From: Chlorobiaceae bacterium
Lineage (GTDB): Bacteria > Bacteroidota > Chlorobiia > Chlorobiales > Chlorobiaceae
NCBI GenBank assembly: GCA_012972835.1
Contig: JABDHK010000045.1
Coordinates: 124,001 to 188,000 of the forward strand
DNA: 64,000 nt
Direction of reading: 5' to 3'
Shown here: positions 1-7,976 of the stretch, in pieces
How positions within the stretch are numbered: position 1 is the first letter of the stretch
How the letters are laid out: every line of letters begins with the position of its first letter
Translations under genes and position numbers: made by a program
Notes under the pieces: generated by a model
The model's input: the letters and a program-made list of their open reading frames with translations, nothing else
Database searches by the model: none
What the model was told of the DNA's origin: nothing

Positions 1-2
1 TT

Positions 3-1094
3 GTTCACGTTATCACCACCCTTTTCGACAAGATTCTCGATACTGCAGTTGCTCCTGATGATCTGACACTTGAGAGTGAAGAGCGCTCTGCTGAAGCCTC
101 AGTCGACAGGCATCTGCGCCAGGATACGGAGAGAAACCATACAGCTACGCATCTGCTCCATGGGGCACTCCGCAGGCTTCTCGGACCGCATGTTCAGCAG
201 AAAGGATCATTTGTCAATTCTGAGCGCCTTCGTTTTGATTTCAGCCATTTTTCAAGGCTTACCGATGAGGAGATTTTGGCGGTTGAATCGGAGGTGAACG
301 AACAGATCAGGCAGTCAGAAGCTGTGCTCAAGCATTCCGATGTTCCTTACGACGAAGCGGTAGCAAAGGGTGCCCTTGCATTTTTTGGCGACAAGTATGC
401 TGACCTTGTCAGGGTGGTTGAAATACCTGGCATCTCGATTGAGCTGTGTGGTGGTACACATGTCGACAATATTGGTCGGATTGGGATTGTCAAGATTATC
501 AGTGAATCCTCTGTAGCAGCGGGAGTCCGCCGTATTGAGGCTCTGACGGGAAAAGCAGCTGAAAAGCTCCTTTGGAAGGAGTATCGCGAACTCCAGCAGG
601 TTCGACACATCCTTAAAGCAAAAGGGGATGAGCCGGTATCAGGAAGGATTGTCGAATTGATTGAAGCCAGAAAGGAACTTGAAAAGCAGCTTCAGGACGG
701 AAAAATTGCTTCGCTTCTCAGCACACTTGCAGCAGAACTTCATGCATCTTCTGAGATCGGCGGTTGCCGGATCATGACAAAAGTTGTCGAAGAGGTCGAT
801 GCTGATACACTGCGCCAGGCCGCTCTTGCCCTGCGTGAACTGCAGCCCTGTTCCGCAGCCCTGCTCTGCAGTGTTGAAGATGGAAAAGTATCGCTGGTCA
901 GCTTTGCTTCCGATCAGGCCGTCCGGGAACTCGGTCTTGATGCCGGAAAACTGCTTCGCGAGGTGGCAAAGTGCGTGCAGGGTGGCGGCGGTGGCAAGCC
1001 CGAGTTTGCTACTGCCGGTGGCAAGAACCCTGAAGGAATCCCGAGAGCAATTGAACTCTATACCGACTCGGTCAACGCTGCGTTGCAGGGATGA
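3..1094 (+). CDS. alaS: Alanine--tRNA ligase, C-terminal part (5' end outside window)
   Basis: Charges tRNA-Ala with alanine in the cytoplasm. The open frame enters from the left edge, so only the last 363 residues are visible. The editing domain shows the zinc-site motif HTATH at fragment residues 46-50 and CGGTH at nucleotides 447-461. The glycine-rich GGGGG stretch followed by KPEFATAGG near the end is the C-Ala/DHHA1 tail. The catalytic and tRNA-recognition N-terminus lies upstream of the window. The stop codon overlaps by 4 nt (ATGA, 1091-1094) the most upstream possible start of the ferredoxin gene behind it, which suggests co-transcription. Family identity is certain. Confidence 0.97.
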   Translation, partial: VHVITTLFDKILDTAVAPDDLTLESEERSAEASVDRHLRQDTERNHTATHLLHGALRRLLGPHVQQKGSFVNSERLRFDFSHFSRLTDEEILAVESEVNEQIRQSEAVLKHSDVPYDEAVAKGALAFFGDKYADLVRVVEIPGISIELCGGTHVDNIGRIGIVKIISESSVAAGVRRIEALTGKAAEKLLWKEYRELQQVRHILKAKGDEPVSGRIVELIEARKELEKQLQDGKIASLLSTLAAELHASSEIGGCRIMTKVVEEVDADTLRQAALALRELQPCSAALLCSVEDGKVSLVSFASDQAVRELGLDAGKLLREVAKCVQGGGGGKPEFATAGGKNPEGIPRAIELYTDSVNAALQG

Positions 1095-1609
1095 AAAAAC
1101 AACAATTGACTGGTTTTCTGGTGCTTGACTGCTTTTTCGGGCGATGCTCAAAACCCTCATGCGACAAATGCGTTTTACGGTTTGTCCGTTCACTGCGCCT
1201 TGCGCTCAAGTCGCGTGCGATGCAGAAAAAAGAAGACTCTGCCGTCGGAGTTGTAGGTTCATGGGAGAAAGCTGCGCCGGCGACGCTGCACGCCGGTGTG
1301 ACGCTACAGAAACAGGATGCGACGAAAAAACGGAAGCGTCTGCTCGCTCCAAGGGAGGAGATTGCGTGGTATCCAACGATAAAGCCGGAGCTTTGCAACG
1401 GTTGCGGCGACTGCAAGGTTCTCTGCAAACCGGGCGTATTCGAGTTGGGAGCGCCAGATCCGACAGGCATCCACCGCCCGAAACTTATTGTCGGGCATCC
1501 TTATAAGTGCCTCGTGCTCTGTACCCGGTGCCTGCCTGTTTGTACCTCCGGAGCTATTGTTCTCCCTTTGAAAGAGGAGTTTGAGCACTTCGTCGAGTAT
1601 ATTGATTAA
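1091..1609 (+). CDS. 2[4Fe-4S] ferredoxin, copy 1 (start uncertain)
   Basis: Small electron carrier. Eight cysteines form a CxxCxxCxxxC motif followed by a CxxxCxxCxxxC motif, enough for two [4Fe-4S] clusters. The open frame begins at an ATG that overlaps the alaS stop, giving 172 residues. However, the first ~69 residues have no counterpart in the adjacent paralogue, and homology starts at [21 protein letters not shown] at 1298 would give a 103-residue protein of paralogue size and is my preferred start. The N-terminal part (four Cys in residues 14-27) would be an unusual extension if translated. The C-terminus FEHFVEYID matches the paralogue almost exactly. Redox partner is not evident from neighbours. 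Confidence 0.8.
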   Translation: MKKQQLTGFLVLDCFFGRCSKPSCDKCVLRFVRSLRLALKSRAMQKKEDSAVGVVGSWEKAAPATLHAGVTLQKQDATKKRKRLLAPREEIAWYPTIKPELCNGCGDCKVLCKPGVFELGAPDPTGIHRPKLIVGHPYKCLVLCTRCLPVCTSGAIVLPLKEEFEHFVEYID

Positions 1610-1613
1610 CGTA

Positions 1614-1636
1614 GGGACAATCCATCGTGGTTGCCC
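1614..1636. repeat. REP-like imperfect palindrome, copy 1
   Basis: A 23-nt element starting GGGACAATCC and ending GGTTGCCC, able to fold as a short GC-rich hairpin with one bulge. It lies directly after the first ferredoxin stop and resembles the element at 1693-1715. The form is that of small dispersed palindromic repeats. Whether it recurs elsewhere in the genome cannot be seen here. Confidence 0.5.
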
Positions 1637-1692
1637 TGATGAAACGAAAATTTTTGTGCCACGAATGACACGAAATGGCATGAAATGGAGCA

Positions 1693-1715
1693 GGGGCAAT
1701 CCCTTGGGGTTGCCC
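1693..1715. repeat. REP-like imperfect palindrome, copy 2
   Basis: Second copy, starting GGGGCAATCC and ending GGTTGCCC, about 80 nt after the first and in the same orientation. Both are followed by CTGATG. The stretch between the copies has short near-repeats around ACGAAATGGCATGAAATGG. The pair sits between the two ferredoxin genes and may affect mRNA stability or termination there (inference). Confidence 0.5.
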
Positions 1716-1748
1716 TGATGGCGAAATGTTGATAGACAGGAATACTGC

Positions 1749-2036
1749 GTGAACAAACCAAAAAAACGAAGGCTTCTTCTACCCCGCGAAGAAATCGCCT
1801 GGTTCCCGGAACTTGACTCTACACTCTGCAATGGCTGCGGTGACTGTGAGGATTTCTGCAAACCGGGAGTTTTTGCCCTTGGTGAGCCCGAAGGAGTCAA
1901 ACGGGCAAAAATGACCGTCACAAACCCCTATCTCTGTATTGTGCAGTGCACCCGATGCGAACCAGTCTGCCCTTCTGGAGCAATCAGCCTGCCACGCCCG
2001 AAAGATTTTGACCATTTTGTAGAGTATGTTGACTGA
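1749..2036 (+). CDS. 2[4Fe-4S] ferredoxin, copy 2
   Basis: A 95-residue ferredoxin paralogous to the gene just upstream, sharing the LLxPREEIAW start, the CNGCGDC motif, and the FDHFVEYVD end. The cysteine pattern is the same, CxxCxxCxxxC then CxxxCxxCxxxCP, for two [4Fe-4S] clusters. The start is GTG at 1749, which keeps the basic NKPKKRR leader. The proximity and similarity of the two copies point to a tandem duplication that has since diverged. The 3' end overlaps the convergent serB gene by 53 nt. In green sulfur bacteria, ferredoxins accept electrons from the type I reaction centre and feed the reductive TCA cycle; whether this pair does so is not shown by the sequence. Confidence 0.85.
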   Translation: MNKPKKRRLLLPREEIAWFPELDSTLCNGCGDCEDFCKPGVFALGEPEGVKRAKMTVTNPYLCIVQCTRCEPVCPSGAISLPRPKDFDHFVEYVD

Positions 2037-3252
2037 CCGACATGTCGTCCCGGTCTCTGAATCCCATCAGGTAGAGGATAGCATCAAGTCCAAGGGTTGA
2101 TATGGCCTGCTTTGCACTCTCCCTGACAATTGGTTTTGCTCTGAAGGCGATGCCGAGTCCTGCTTTTCCAAGCATTGGCAGGTCATTGGCACCGTCGCCG
2201 ACTGCTATGGTTTGTTCGAGCCGTATATTTTCCTTTTTTGCAATAAGCTCCAGCAGTTCAGCTTTTCTGTTGCCATCAACGATTTGGCCGAGAACTTTCC
2301 CGGTTAAATGTCCATTCTCTATTTCCAGGGTGTTGGCATAGACATAATCGATATTGAGTTTTTTCTGCAGGTAGTGGCCGAAATAGGTAAATCCGCCGGA
2401 AATGACCGCGGTTTTGAATCCAAGGTTGTGCAGGTTATGAAAGAGCGTTTCAGCCCCTTCAGTAAGTTGCAGTCTCTGGGCAATGGTTTCAAGGATATGC
2501 TCATCCAGTCCCTCCAGCAGGGATACCCTCCGTTGCAGACTGCCGGTAAAGTCGATCTCCCCCCGCATCGCTTGTTCTGTAATTGCTGCTACCTCCTGGC
2601 CAACTCCTGCTTCAAGGGCAAGTTCATCGATCACTTCGGAGGTAATGAGGGTTGAGTCCATATCGAACACAACCAGTCTGCGGTTGCGTCGGAAAATGTT
2701 GTCTTCCTGAAACGCTATGTCAATGCCCAGGCTGTCGGTAATAGCAAGCATCTGCTCCCGGAAACGGTTTTCGCTGTGCAGGGTACCTCGAATGGAGAAC
2801 TCAACGCACGCCTTGGTATGTCGGGTCTGGTTGTTTTCAAGAGGAATACGACCCGAAAGCCGGTTGATGGTATCGATATTGAGATCATGCGAGGCAATGA
2901 TTGACGATACCCGCTCAAGCTGTTCCGCCGTGATTCTTCTTGCAAGCAGTGAAAGCAGATATCTTGGTTTTCCCTGTTCCTGCACCCATTGTTCATACTC
3001 TGTATCAGATACAGGTGTAAAGGTGATCTGGATGCCAAGCGTATGAGCACAGAAGAGCAGATCCTTCAGTATTGGTGATGAGGCAGACTCTTTGGGTAGC
3101 TCCACCAGCATACCAAGGGAAAGATGATTATGGATGACTGCCTGACCGATATCAAGCACCGGTATCTTGTAGCCTGAAAGGATAGAGGTTATTTTCGATG
3201 TCAAGCCCGGTTTGTCCGGGCCTGTAATATTGATAAGGAGAAGCTCCCTCAT
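1984..3252 (-). CDS. serB: Phosphoserine phosphatase with N-terminal ACT domains
   Basis: Last step of serine synthesis, dephosphorylating O-phospho-L-serine in the cytoplasm. The 422-residue protein has ACT-like sequence in roughly residues 3-175 (GPDKPGLTSKI at 11-21), likely an amino-acid-sensing module. The HAD phosphatase follows: motif I DMDST at 197-201 with the nucleophile and acid Asp, motif II ISGGF at 284-288, Lys330, and motif III GDGANDLPM from 352. The ACT-SerB architecture is longer than the roughly 210-residue minimal enzyme but well known. The tail after about residue 400 is polar and not conserved-looking. The gene converges on the second ferredoxin with overlapping 3' ends. 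Confidence 0.95.
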   Translation of the reverse strand: MRELLLINITGPDKPGLTSKITSILSGYKIPVLDIGQAVIHNHLSLGMLVELPKESASSPILKDLLFCAHTLGIQITFTPVSDTEYEQWVQEQGKPRYLLSLLARRITAEQLERVSSIIASHDLNIDTINRLSGRIPLENNQTRHTKACVEFSIRGTLHSENRFREQMLAITDSLGIDIAFQEDNIFRRNRRLVVFDMDSTLITSEVIDELALEAGVGQEVAAITEQAMRGEIDFTGSLQRRVSLLEGLDEHILETIAQRLQLTEGAETLFHNLHNLGFKTAVISGGFTYFGHYLQKKLNIDYVYANTLEIENGHLTGKVLGQIVDGNRKAELLELIAKKENIRLEQTIAVGDGANDLPMLGKAGLGIAFRAKPIVRESAKQAISTLGLDAILYLMGFRDRDDMSVSQHTLQNGQNLSGVAG

Positions 3253-3278
3253 ATCAGATAGTGTTAAAGCGTTTGGCG

Positions 3279-4484
3279 TTATCTACGTATAAATCCCCAT
3301 TTCCCTGTTGTTCCATTACCAATTCTAACTGGTGCAAGACCTTGTGAAAAGCTTCCAGCACAATCAAATTGAGGATTAATGACCATTTTTCCCTGTTTGT
3401 CAATAAATCCCCATTTTCCACTATTTTCATCCCCAATTCTCACTGCGGCGAGACCTTCTGAAAAGTCACCAACTTCATCAAATTGCGGATTGATAACCCT
3501 CCTGCCTTGTTTATCAATGAACCCATGTTTGCCATTTTTTCCCTCACCAATCTTTACCCAGGAAAGAGCCTCTGAAAATCGGCACTCTTTGTCAAATTGC
3601 GGGTTGATGACCATTTTCCCCTGCTTGTCAATAACGCCCCATTTTCCCGAGTTCTTGTCACCAATCCGGACAACGGCAAGCCCCTCTTTAAAAGGCTCAA
3701 CATAGTCAAATTGCAGGTTGATAACCATCTTTCCCTGTTTGTCAATAAATCCCCATTTGCCCGATTTTTCACTCCCCATTCTCATTGGGGCAAGACCTTC
3801 TGAAAAGTCACCCACAAAATCAAATTGCGGAGTGATCACCTCGGTACCTTGCTTATCAATAAACCCCCATTTCCCCGAAATTGCATCACCAATTCTCATT
3901 GCAGCAAGGCCCTCTTTAAAGCCTCTTTCTGCATCGAATTTTGTAGCGACCACCTTTTTTCCCCGCTTGTCAATAAATCCATATTTCCCTGTAAAAGCAT
4001 CACCATCCCTCATCAGAGCAACACCCTCTGAAAAGTCACCCACAAAAAAGAACTGTGGAGTAATGACCATTTTCCCGCGCCTGTTAATAAATCCATATTT
4101 ACCGCCATTTTCATCACTAACTTTCACCGCAGCGAAACCTTCTGAAAAATCATGCACTTCATCAAATTTCGGAGCAATGAGCATTTTTCCCTGAAGATCA
4201 ACAAAGCCCTGTTTTGCAGCAATTGAATCGCCAACCTTGATCGCAGCAAACCCTTCCTTAAACTCTTGTACAGCAAAGAATTGTGGATTGATGACTATCT
4301 GACAGCTCTTGTCAACTGAATACTCCGTCGCATCCTTGCTACATCCCGACAGAACGCTTAAGATGCAGATGCTTATGAGCAATATTCCACGGTATACGAC
4401 TGGTTTCAAGATGGATCTATGTCTGCTATTGGTTGTAATACAAGTAGATCCCAAAAATAGGAAAAAAAGATTAGCCATTACCAT
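3279..4484 (-). CDS. WG-repeat lipoprotein
   Basis: A secreted repeat protein of unknown function. After the leader come about nine units of ~38 residues, each with a core like GKWGFIDKQGKMVINPQF followed by DFSEGLAxVRIG; this is the WG (KWG) repeat family. The longest frame starts at 4484. A TTG at 4409 would give MKPVVYRGILLISICILSVL followed by SGC, a textbook lipoprotein signal with lipobox LSGC, and I think it is the likelier start. The protein would then be anchored to a membrane by its cysteine. Unit-to-unit similarity is also high at the DNA level, so copy number may vary between strains. It stands alone, convergent with nothing, at the edge of the accessory island. Confidence 0.85.
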   Translation of the reverse strand: MVMANLFFLFLGSTCITTNSRHRSILKPVVYRGILLISICILSVLSGCSKDATEYSVDKSCQIVINPQFFAVQEFKEGFAAIKVGDSIAAKQGFVDLQGKMLIAPKFDEVHDFSEGFAAVKVSDENGGKYGFINRRGKMVITPQFFFVGDFSEGVALMRDGDAFTGKYGFIDKRGKKVVATKFDAERGFKEGLAAMRIGDAISGKWGFIDKQGTEVITPQFDFVGDFSEGLAPMRMGSEKSGKWGFIDKQGKMVINLQFDYVEPFKEGLAVVRIGDKNSGKWGVIDKQGKMVINPQFDKECRFSEALSWVKIGEGKNGKHGFIDKQGRRVINPQFDEVGDFSEGLAAVRIGDENSGKWGFIDKQGKMVINPQFDCAGSFSQGLAPVRIGNGTTGKWGFIRR

Positions 4485-4768
4485 TTGTACCTAAATATCC
4501 CCGCCGTAGGCACCCGCCGAGAAGCTGCGGGAAACAGAGCGCGCAACTATTCAAATGAGGGCATGGTGGTTGATTGGGCTAAAGCCTCGGCAGCATTACC
4601 GCAGCCAAAGGCACTCCTCAACATGCGCAATAATTATGATATTATGTAAAATTTGTGTAATTAAGAAAAGTCCGATTAGACAAAAATCAACGCAGTGTGC
4701 CATTATGTCGATCAACGCACGCGCCATGACAGGGGCAAACTACGACACCGTAACTGGAGAAAAGAGAT
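4485..4768. other. Intergenic stretch with no confident gene
   Basis: The first half (about 4461-4648) is an open frame on the + strand ending NNYDIM-stop, without a convincing start or recognisable family. It may be a degraded coding remnant. The second half is AT-rich. A plausible ribosome site (GGAGAAAAG) precedes the ATG at 4769. No hairpin terminator is seen. Confidence 0.3.
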
Positions 4769-5463
4769 ATGCCGTCGCTTCCAAAGATTGATGCTATTGG
4801 TCTCAAAATTTTGTTTCTTTTAATCCCCGGGATTATTGCGCTCGGGATTGTCAAGTCGATTGGCCAAAAACGACCAAGATCAGATTTTGAGAGCGGATTA
4901 CAAATATTTTTGTATGGTGTTTTTTGTTATTTGATTACTGGCATTCTCGAAGGTTTGTTCCTCTGGAATTACTTACTTCCAACAGGTAAAAGTTTTTGGC
5001 AAACCATTGCAGAAAGCGGCCTCGGTCTATCAACCTTAAACTCTACAACAGGCTTAGATTCTGGTCAAATTGCTTTGGCTTCAATCGTAGCCCTTTTTGT
5101 TGGGGCTTCTGTTGCGTACCTTGAACATAATAGTATTCCTCATGCTCTTTTACGTAAGCTCGGGATTACGCAGAGAACCAATGATGTTGGTATCTGGGAA
5201 CTAACACTCAACTCACCTGACTTAAATAATTGGGTAACTGTTCGGCACCACAACAACGGCAAGGTCTATCAAGGGTGGGTTAGGGCATATTCTGATGGGG
5301 GGGATGAGCGCGAATTGCTACTTACAGAAGTGACAGTATCGCCTCACTGCAAAACACCAATGAGCTGATTGAGGTTGATAACATCCCTGTCTTATACCTT
5401 GGCATCGATAGAAAAAATGCTGTGTTAGAATTGACCCAAAAATTGAAAAAGGAAATGACATGA
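4769..5463 (+). pseudogene. DUF6338-like membrane protein gene with one-base frameshift
   Basis: The in-frame protein is 199 residues: an N-terminal membrane segment (LKILFLLIPGIIALGIV, about residues 12-28), a second hydrophobic stretch near 45-66 and a third near 107-121. A soluble domain follows (NNWVTVRHHNNGKVYQGWV). The frame then ends after TEVTVSPHCKTPMS. In the -1 frame, open from 5306 to 5463, lies NELIEVDNIPVLYLGIDRKN, which is what such a C-terminus should look like. The total length is one base short of a multiple of three, so one missing base near 5325-5360 explains it. The -1 frame stop overlaps the next ATG (ATGA, 5460-5463), showing that this frame was once the real end. Resemblance to DUF6338 is from memory. 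A sequencing error is possible. Confidence 0.6.
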
Positions 5464-5630
5464 CAAACCAAAGCCCTTTCAAAGAGCGTGTTATCATAAA
5501 TGAAGGCATGCTCAAAAAGAACATGAATCCACCACCACCAAACGGTGAACGCCCACCACCGCCAAAAGCACAGGTAGCGATACCGCCACCACCACCACAA
5601 AAAACAGAGCTGAAACAAACAAACAATTAA
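5460..5630 (+). CDS. Small proline-rich protein (56 aa), translationally coupled
   Basis: A 56-residue ORF starting at an ATG that overlaps the restored stop of the DUF6338-like gene by 4 nt. The N-terminal half is ordinary and charged (MTNQSPFKERVIINEGMLKK). The C-terminal half holds three runs of four or five prolines (NPPPPN, RPPPPK, IPPPPPQ), separated by polar residues, and ends KQTNN. There is no signal peptide or membrane segment. Function is unknown; polyproline stretches often bind SH3/EVH1-like partners or need EF-P for translation. The ATGA coupling and small size suggest a partner of the membrane protein before it. Confidence 0.6.
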   Translation: MTNQSPFKERVIINEGMLKKNMNPPPPNGERPPPPKAQVAIPPPPPQKTELKQTNN

Positions 5631-5821
5631 ACACCTATACAGGAACAGCTTGTTCAGGCGATAGCACGGGCAAGCTGCTCGTCAAGGCGTTCCTTTTAAG
5701 CGTTTTTCTTTTTAGCAATGCAGAACTCTTTTATAAGGATTGTGATTATTCTGTTACTGCTGTCATTCGAGCGATTAAACGGCAGGTTAAATCATGGGGT
5801 TTTTCTCATCATCAGAATTTT
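5631..5821. other. Intergenic stretch, probably decayed mobile DNA
   Basis: No intact gene. Together with the istB remnant to its right and the space up to 6077, it separates the proline-rich ORF from the acyltransferase gene. Scraps of open frame on the + strand (around 5717-5815) do not resemble a family I can name. Confidence 0.35.
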
Positions 5822-6007
5822 CTTCCTGCTGCCAAGTAGTATGACGTAATTGGGGGAACCGCAATTGCTGATGGCATCAAAGACCGATTAATCGGAAATG
5901 TTCATCGGATTTCCCGTGGTGTAAATCATGGTTTACTTTATGTTCCTATGTGCAAGATAGTTCTGAATAGTCCGCGTCTTGACTTTTCAGTTGATAATGC
6001 TGGGTAA
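5822..6007 (+). pseudogene. istB-like (IS21 family) C-terminal remnant
   Basis: Reading from 5822 gives LPAAK, stop, then YDVIGGTAIADGIKDRLIGN and VHRI. This matches the C-terminal end of IstB ATPases, where the family has LPxxxW-YDVIGxxTIADAILDRL followed by HRI. The stop TAG at 5837-5839 sits where IstB has tryptophan, so a TGG-to-TAG change is the likely lesion. The rest of istB, all of istA and the IS ends are not visible. After about 5911 the frame continues to 6007 without recognisable homology. This is a relic of an IS21-type insertion next to the acyltransferase gene. Confidence 0.6.
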
Positions 6008-6077
6008 TTAAAATAAAGTCGTATAATAAGTATTGCTTTACAAGATTAAGTGGCAGGGGAAAAAAACACAACTATAA

Positions 6078-7133
6078 ATGGGTATTTTACGGACATTATT
6101 TGCTATATCGGTTGTTTTCGCCCACTCTTATGGACTTTTTTTTGTTGGTGGAAGAAATGCTGTGCAACTGTTTTATATAATTTCCGGTTTTTTAATGTCT
6201 TATGTTTTAGTAGAAAGGAAAACCTATTCTAAAATAAAAGACTTCTATATCAATAGATATCTTCGTCTTTATCCAATTTACTTTTCTGTAGCCCTGCTTG
6301 CACTATTATCTCATTTTATTATCAGAAGAGATAATTTCTTTAATAGTTATATGAGTGTTCCGTTCTCTGCGAAAATTTTATTGGTATGTTCAAATGTTGG
6401 TATATTTTTTCAAGATTGGGTTATGTTTTTTGGCGTTGTGAATCATAAATTGGTTTTTTTAACAGATTTTAATAAAAGCTCTCCACCTCTTTACCAACTG
6501 CTGATTATACCTCAAGCGTGGACTTTGGGTCTTGAGCTTACATTTTACATAATCGCTCCTTTTGTTTTACTTAAACGAAATCTGATTTATTATTTATTAG
6601 CCTTTTCTATTGCTCTGCGCATTTGCCTGATTTGCATTGGACTTGATGGAGACCCTTGGAATTATAGGTTTTTCCCAACAGAACTGACCTGGTTTTTATT
6701 AGGGTCTCTTTCGCATCAGATATTGCTTCCATTATACAAATTGAAATTAGGGGAGGGTATAAATAACATATCTAAAGCGGCATCTTATTTTCTGATGTTT
6801 ATAACCATTACTTACTCTTTTATTTTAATCAGTGATAATTTTAAGACAATAGTGTTATTTTTGATCTTTTTACTTTTATTGCCGTTCACTTTTATATATC
6901 AGAACAATAATAAATTTGATAAGTGGGTAGGCGATTTAAGTTATCCTATATACATTGGTCATATGCTTGTTCTATCGATTTTTGTTCCTGTTCTGAAAAC
7001 GTATGGCTTTGAAAATCCTGCAATTAATTCAATAATTTATGTGATAATATCAGTAATATTTTCGATACTATTAAATCATTATATAGGAAATCCATTTGAG
7101 AAAGTCAGGAGTAAGTTTAGGGCGAAATCATAA
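6078..7133 (+). CDS. Acyltransferase-3 family integral membrane protein
   Basis: A 351-residue polytopic protein of the OafA/YrhL acyltransferase-3 family, which O-acylates cell-surface sugars. The N-terminus carries the conserved His (VVFAHSYGLFF, about residues 14-24), then VQLFYIISGFLMSYVL and the INRYLRLYPIYF arginine motif. About ten hydrophobic helices follow, ending in an NHYIGNPFEK motif. The start is at the edge of the conserved region: family members often begin with a longer NxxRxxxA leader, so the first helix may be slightly short. The gene is much more AT-rich than the core genes and is flanked by an IS21 relic and a broken toxin gene, which indicates lateral acquisition. Confidence 0.85.
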   Translation: MGILRTLFAISVVFAHSYGLFFVGGRNAVQLFYIISGFLMSYVLVERKTYSKIKDFYINRYLRLYPIYFSVALLALLSHFIIRRDNFFNSYMSVPFSAKILLVCSNVGIFFQDWVMFFGVVNHKLVFLTDFNKSSPPLYQLLIIPQAWTLGLELTFYIIAPFVLLKRNLIYYLLAFSIALRICLICIGLDGDPWNYRFFPTELTWFLLGSLSHQILLPLYKLKLGEGINNISKAASYFLMFITITYSFILISDNFKTIVLFLIFLLLLPFTFIYQNNNKFDKWVGDLSYPIYIGHMLVLSIFVPVLKTYGFENPAINSIIYVIISVIFSILLNHYIGNPFEKVRSKFRAKS

Positions 7134-7150
7134 CGTTATTTCTTCAACCA

Positions 7151-7231
7151 CTACGCTTGTCCATGAAATGCATCTCGCTTGTTCCCTATGACAATCAATG
7201 CTGATGTATCAACAAAAATATGCTTTATCAT
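7151..7231 (-). pseudogene. Truncated PIN-domain (VapC-like) toxin N-terminus
   Basis: The frame starts at the ATG overlapping the antitoxin stop (ATGA, 7228-7231). It reads MIKHIFVDTSALIVIGNKRD, then AFHGQA, then an amber stop at 7151-7153. The opening strand with the acidic residue (FVDTSAL) is the signature start of PIN-domain RNase toxins. Only 26 of roughly 130 codons remain; the frame after the stop continues a few codons and ends. The acyltransferase gene ends 18 nt beyond. The toxin was probably lost when this segment was rearranged. Confidence 0.6.
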
Positions 7232-7458
7232 CGTTTTGCAATCCCATAGAGGTACTGATCATGATTCTCGGCAAAATCTACCCGCCCGGTATCAACTGCA
7301 ATTTCATCAATAGTGAGGTTATCCCAGGAGTCATCTGACAGCGTTTCTGGCTTTATTTCCACAGCAATACCTTCCTGAGTAAAAAGAGCTTTCACTTTTT
7401 TAATAACCTTCGACATTTCATCCGGCAGAATATCAGGTAATGTAATTGTCAGTTGCAT
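7228..7458 (-). CDS. Antitoxin-like protein of a PIN-type TA pair
   Basis: A 76-residue protein beginning MQLTITLPDILPDEMSKVIK with a C-terminal acidic part (DSWDNLTIDEIAVDTGRVDF). It is the upstream partner of a PIN-type toxin remnant, overlapping it by 4 nt as is typical of toxin-antitoxin operons. The toxin is destroyed, so the antitoxin is an orphan. The antitoxin family is not firmly recognised; the call rests on size, order, overlap and the PIN motif next to it. Confidence 0.55.
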   Translation of the reverse strand: MQLTITLPDILPDEMSKVIKKVKALFTQEGIAVEIKPETLSDDSWDNLTIDEIAVDTGRVDFAENHDQYLYGIAKR

Positions 7459-7976
7459 TGATAGTTACTGTTTCAGAATTTTCAGACCAGCTCATATTTT
7501 CAGATGAAATTTAAATATTTATTCATAATGCTCAAAAATTGCGTTTCTCTGCATGTACCATTGTAAACCGGTGGATCTGTATCCAGGAAGCTTTTTTCAT
7601 CACGGAGAGCAAGCAAGCTTTAGTTTCATATAACCGGTAATAAATATTACCAGTTAATCTGTTATCCGGAAAAAAATCAATACAGATCAAAGAGCATAAT
7701 AGAAATATTGAAAGAGATAATCCTCGATTTTCAGGAGGCTGATCTGCCGACTCGCCTTAAAGTTGAGCAAGTCGGCGACAGTCATTACTCCTACTCAATG
7801 ATAGTCGCGATTATAAGCTGCTAATATAGGATAACTTAACAATTTTTTGGAAGTTATTGTGAAGTGTGATGACGAGTTATTTTCGAAATAATTAATCAAT
7901 TTGTGACCAAAAATCAACCCATAACTCTCTCTTTTTCATGCATCTTCTCATCAATATAATGTTGTAAGGATTATTT
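7459..7976. other. AT-rich intergenic stretch with a possible ATPase scrap
   Basis: Contains an inverted repeat GGTAAT-AAAT-ATTACC near 7638-7653, which could be an operator or hairpin. It also holds an open frame on the + strand (about 7690-7824) reading EILKEIILDFQEADLPTRLK before its stop. That phrase resembles the N-terminus of archaeal/bacterial AAA ATPases with a DUF4143 tail, but the resemblance is weak. No intact gene is seen. Confidence 0.3.

Noticed and set aside
3379-4194. Series of + strand reading frames across the WG-repeat gene
   Set aside because: They are antisense shadows of the repeat units; they carry the periodicity but no family motif.
4555-4791. A 78-codon frame in the gap before the DUF6338-like gene
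   Set aside because: No motif, and it overlaps the ribosome site and start of the next gene.
5306-5463. Programmed -1 frameshifting of the DUF6338-like gene
   Set aside because: No slippery heptamer (X XXY YYZ) sits in the overlap of the two frames; the G run near 5297 leads straight to a stop in the -1 frame. A missing base is simpler.
5318-5626. Glycine/tryptophan-rich frames on the - strand opposite the proline-rich ORF
   Set aside because: They are the complement of proline codon runs, with no ribosome site.
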